From: Tetrahymena thermophila SB210
Taxonomy: Eukaryota > Ciliophora > Oligohymenophorea > Hymenostomatida > Tetrahymenidae
Assembly (NCBI RefSeq): GCF_000189635.1
Contig: NW_002476317.1
Span: forward strand, 186,001-250,000
Reading direction: 5' to 3'
Length of the DNA: 64,000 nucleotides
Both the position numbers and the translations under genes were made by a program. Each line of letters begins with the position of its first letter. Within the stretch, counting starts at the first letter, position 1. The notes beneath the pieces were generated by a model. That model was not told the DNA's origin and ran no database searches. It worked only from the letters and a program-made list of their open reading frames with translations. Shown piece after piece: positions 63,924-64,000 of this stretch.

Positions 63924-64000
63924 TTTTAAATTTTTACATTAAATAAATTACACTACTTTTTTTATATCTTAATTAATTATTTAATTAATCTATAGATCCT
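63924..64000. other. 3' flank of the kinase gene
   Basis: AT-rich sequence to the end of the window. Confidence 0.5.

Noticed and set aside
1-64000. Mobile elements, rRNA, CRISPR arrays, telomeric GGGGTT repeats
   Set aside because: Looked for on both strands and not found; the repeats present are local coding or upstream duplications.

Overview
The window reads as macronuclear DNA of an oligohymenophorean ciliate, most likely Tetrahymena or a close relative. It is extremely AT-rich, above all in spacers and introns. Genes make sense only if TAA and TAG are read as glutamine and TGA is the only stop. With that code, conserved proteins (COX19, MEMO1, PEX11, a class I cyclic-nucleotide phosphodiesterase, a TP53I3-type oxidoreductase, protein kinases) come out intact across GT..AG introns, most of them about 45-150 bases long. 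Read with the standard code, only fragments appear. I saw no rRNA, canonical tRNA, CRISPR array or transposase. All product names come from reading motifs by eye; splice junctions were inferred from frame continuity and GT/AG positions.

Layout. 1-3584 (-): pseudokinase with a very long Asn/Gln-rich tail, cut by the window edge. 5253-10094 (+): PNUTS/PPP1R10-like protein (TFIIS-N-like domain, PP1-binding RVxF motif, CCCH finger), whose 1.1-kb intron appears to hold a small gene on the other strand (7028-7460). 10407-10701 (+): small coiled-coil protein. 11068-11563 (-): COX19. 12330-15329 (+): a predicted four-helix voltage-sensor-like module fused to a phosphodiesterase catalytic domain. 15753-17441 (+): Gln-rich unknown. 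17842-19291 (+): PEX11. 19954-20867 (-): unknown. 21493-22879 (-): MEMO1. 23607-24545 (+): probable tail-anchored protein. 24989-26708 and 27428-27907 (-): unknowns.

The right half holds a coiled-coil protein (28750-33279, -), a quinone-oxidoreductase-like MDR protein (34280-35829, -), an IQ-motif protein (36828-38106, +), a membrane-domain plus leucine-rich-repeat protein (38813-43852, +), a very large coiled-coil protein (44298-49463, +), a roughly 2,000-residue Asn/Gln-rich protein with internal repeats (51335-57572, +) behind a duplicated upstream region (50514-51358), a secreted PDI/thioredoxin-like protein (58079-60490, -) and a canonical Ser/Thr kinase (61491-63923, +).

Genes are transcribed singly, with no operons. 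The contents are eukaryotic housekeeping and signalling: mitochondrial copper/oxidase assembly, peroxisome division, PP1 targeting, cyclic-nucleotide breakdown and kinase signalling. The strongest unusual items are the voltage-sensor-phosphodiesterase fusion, the pseudokinase, the PNUTS-like gene with its nested gene, and the duplicated 5' region in front of the repeat-rich giant protein.
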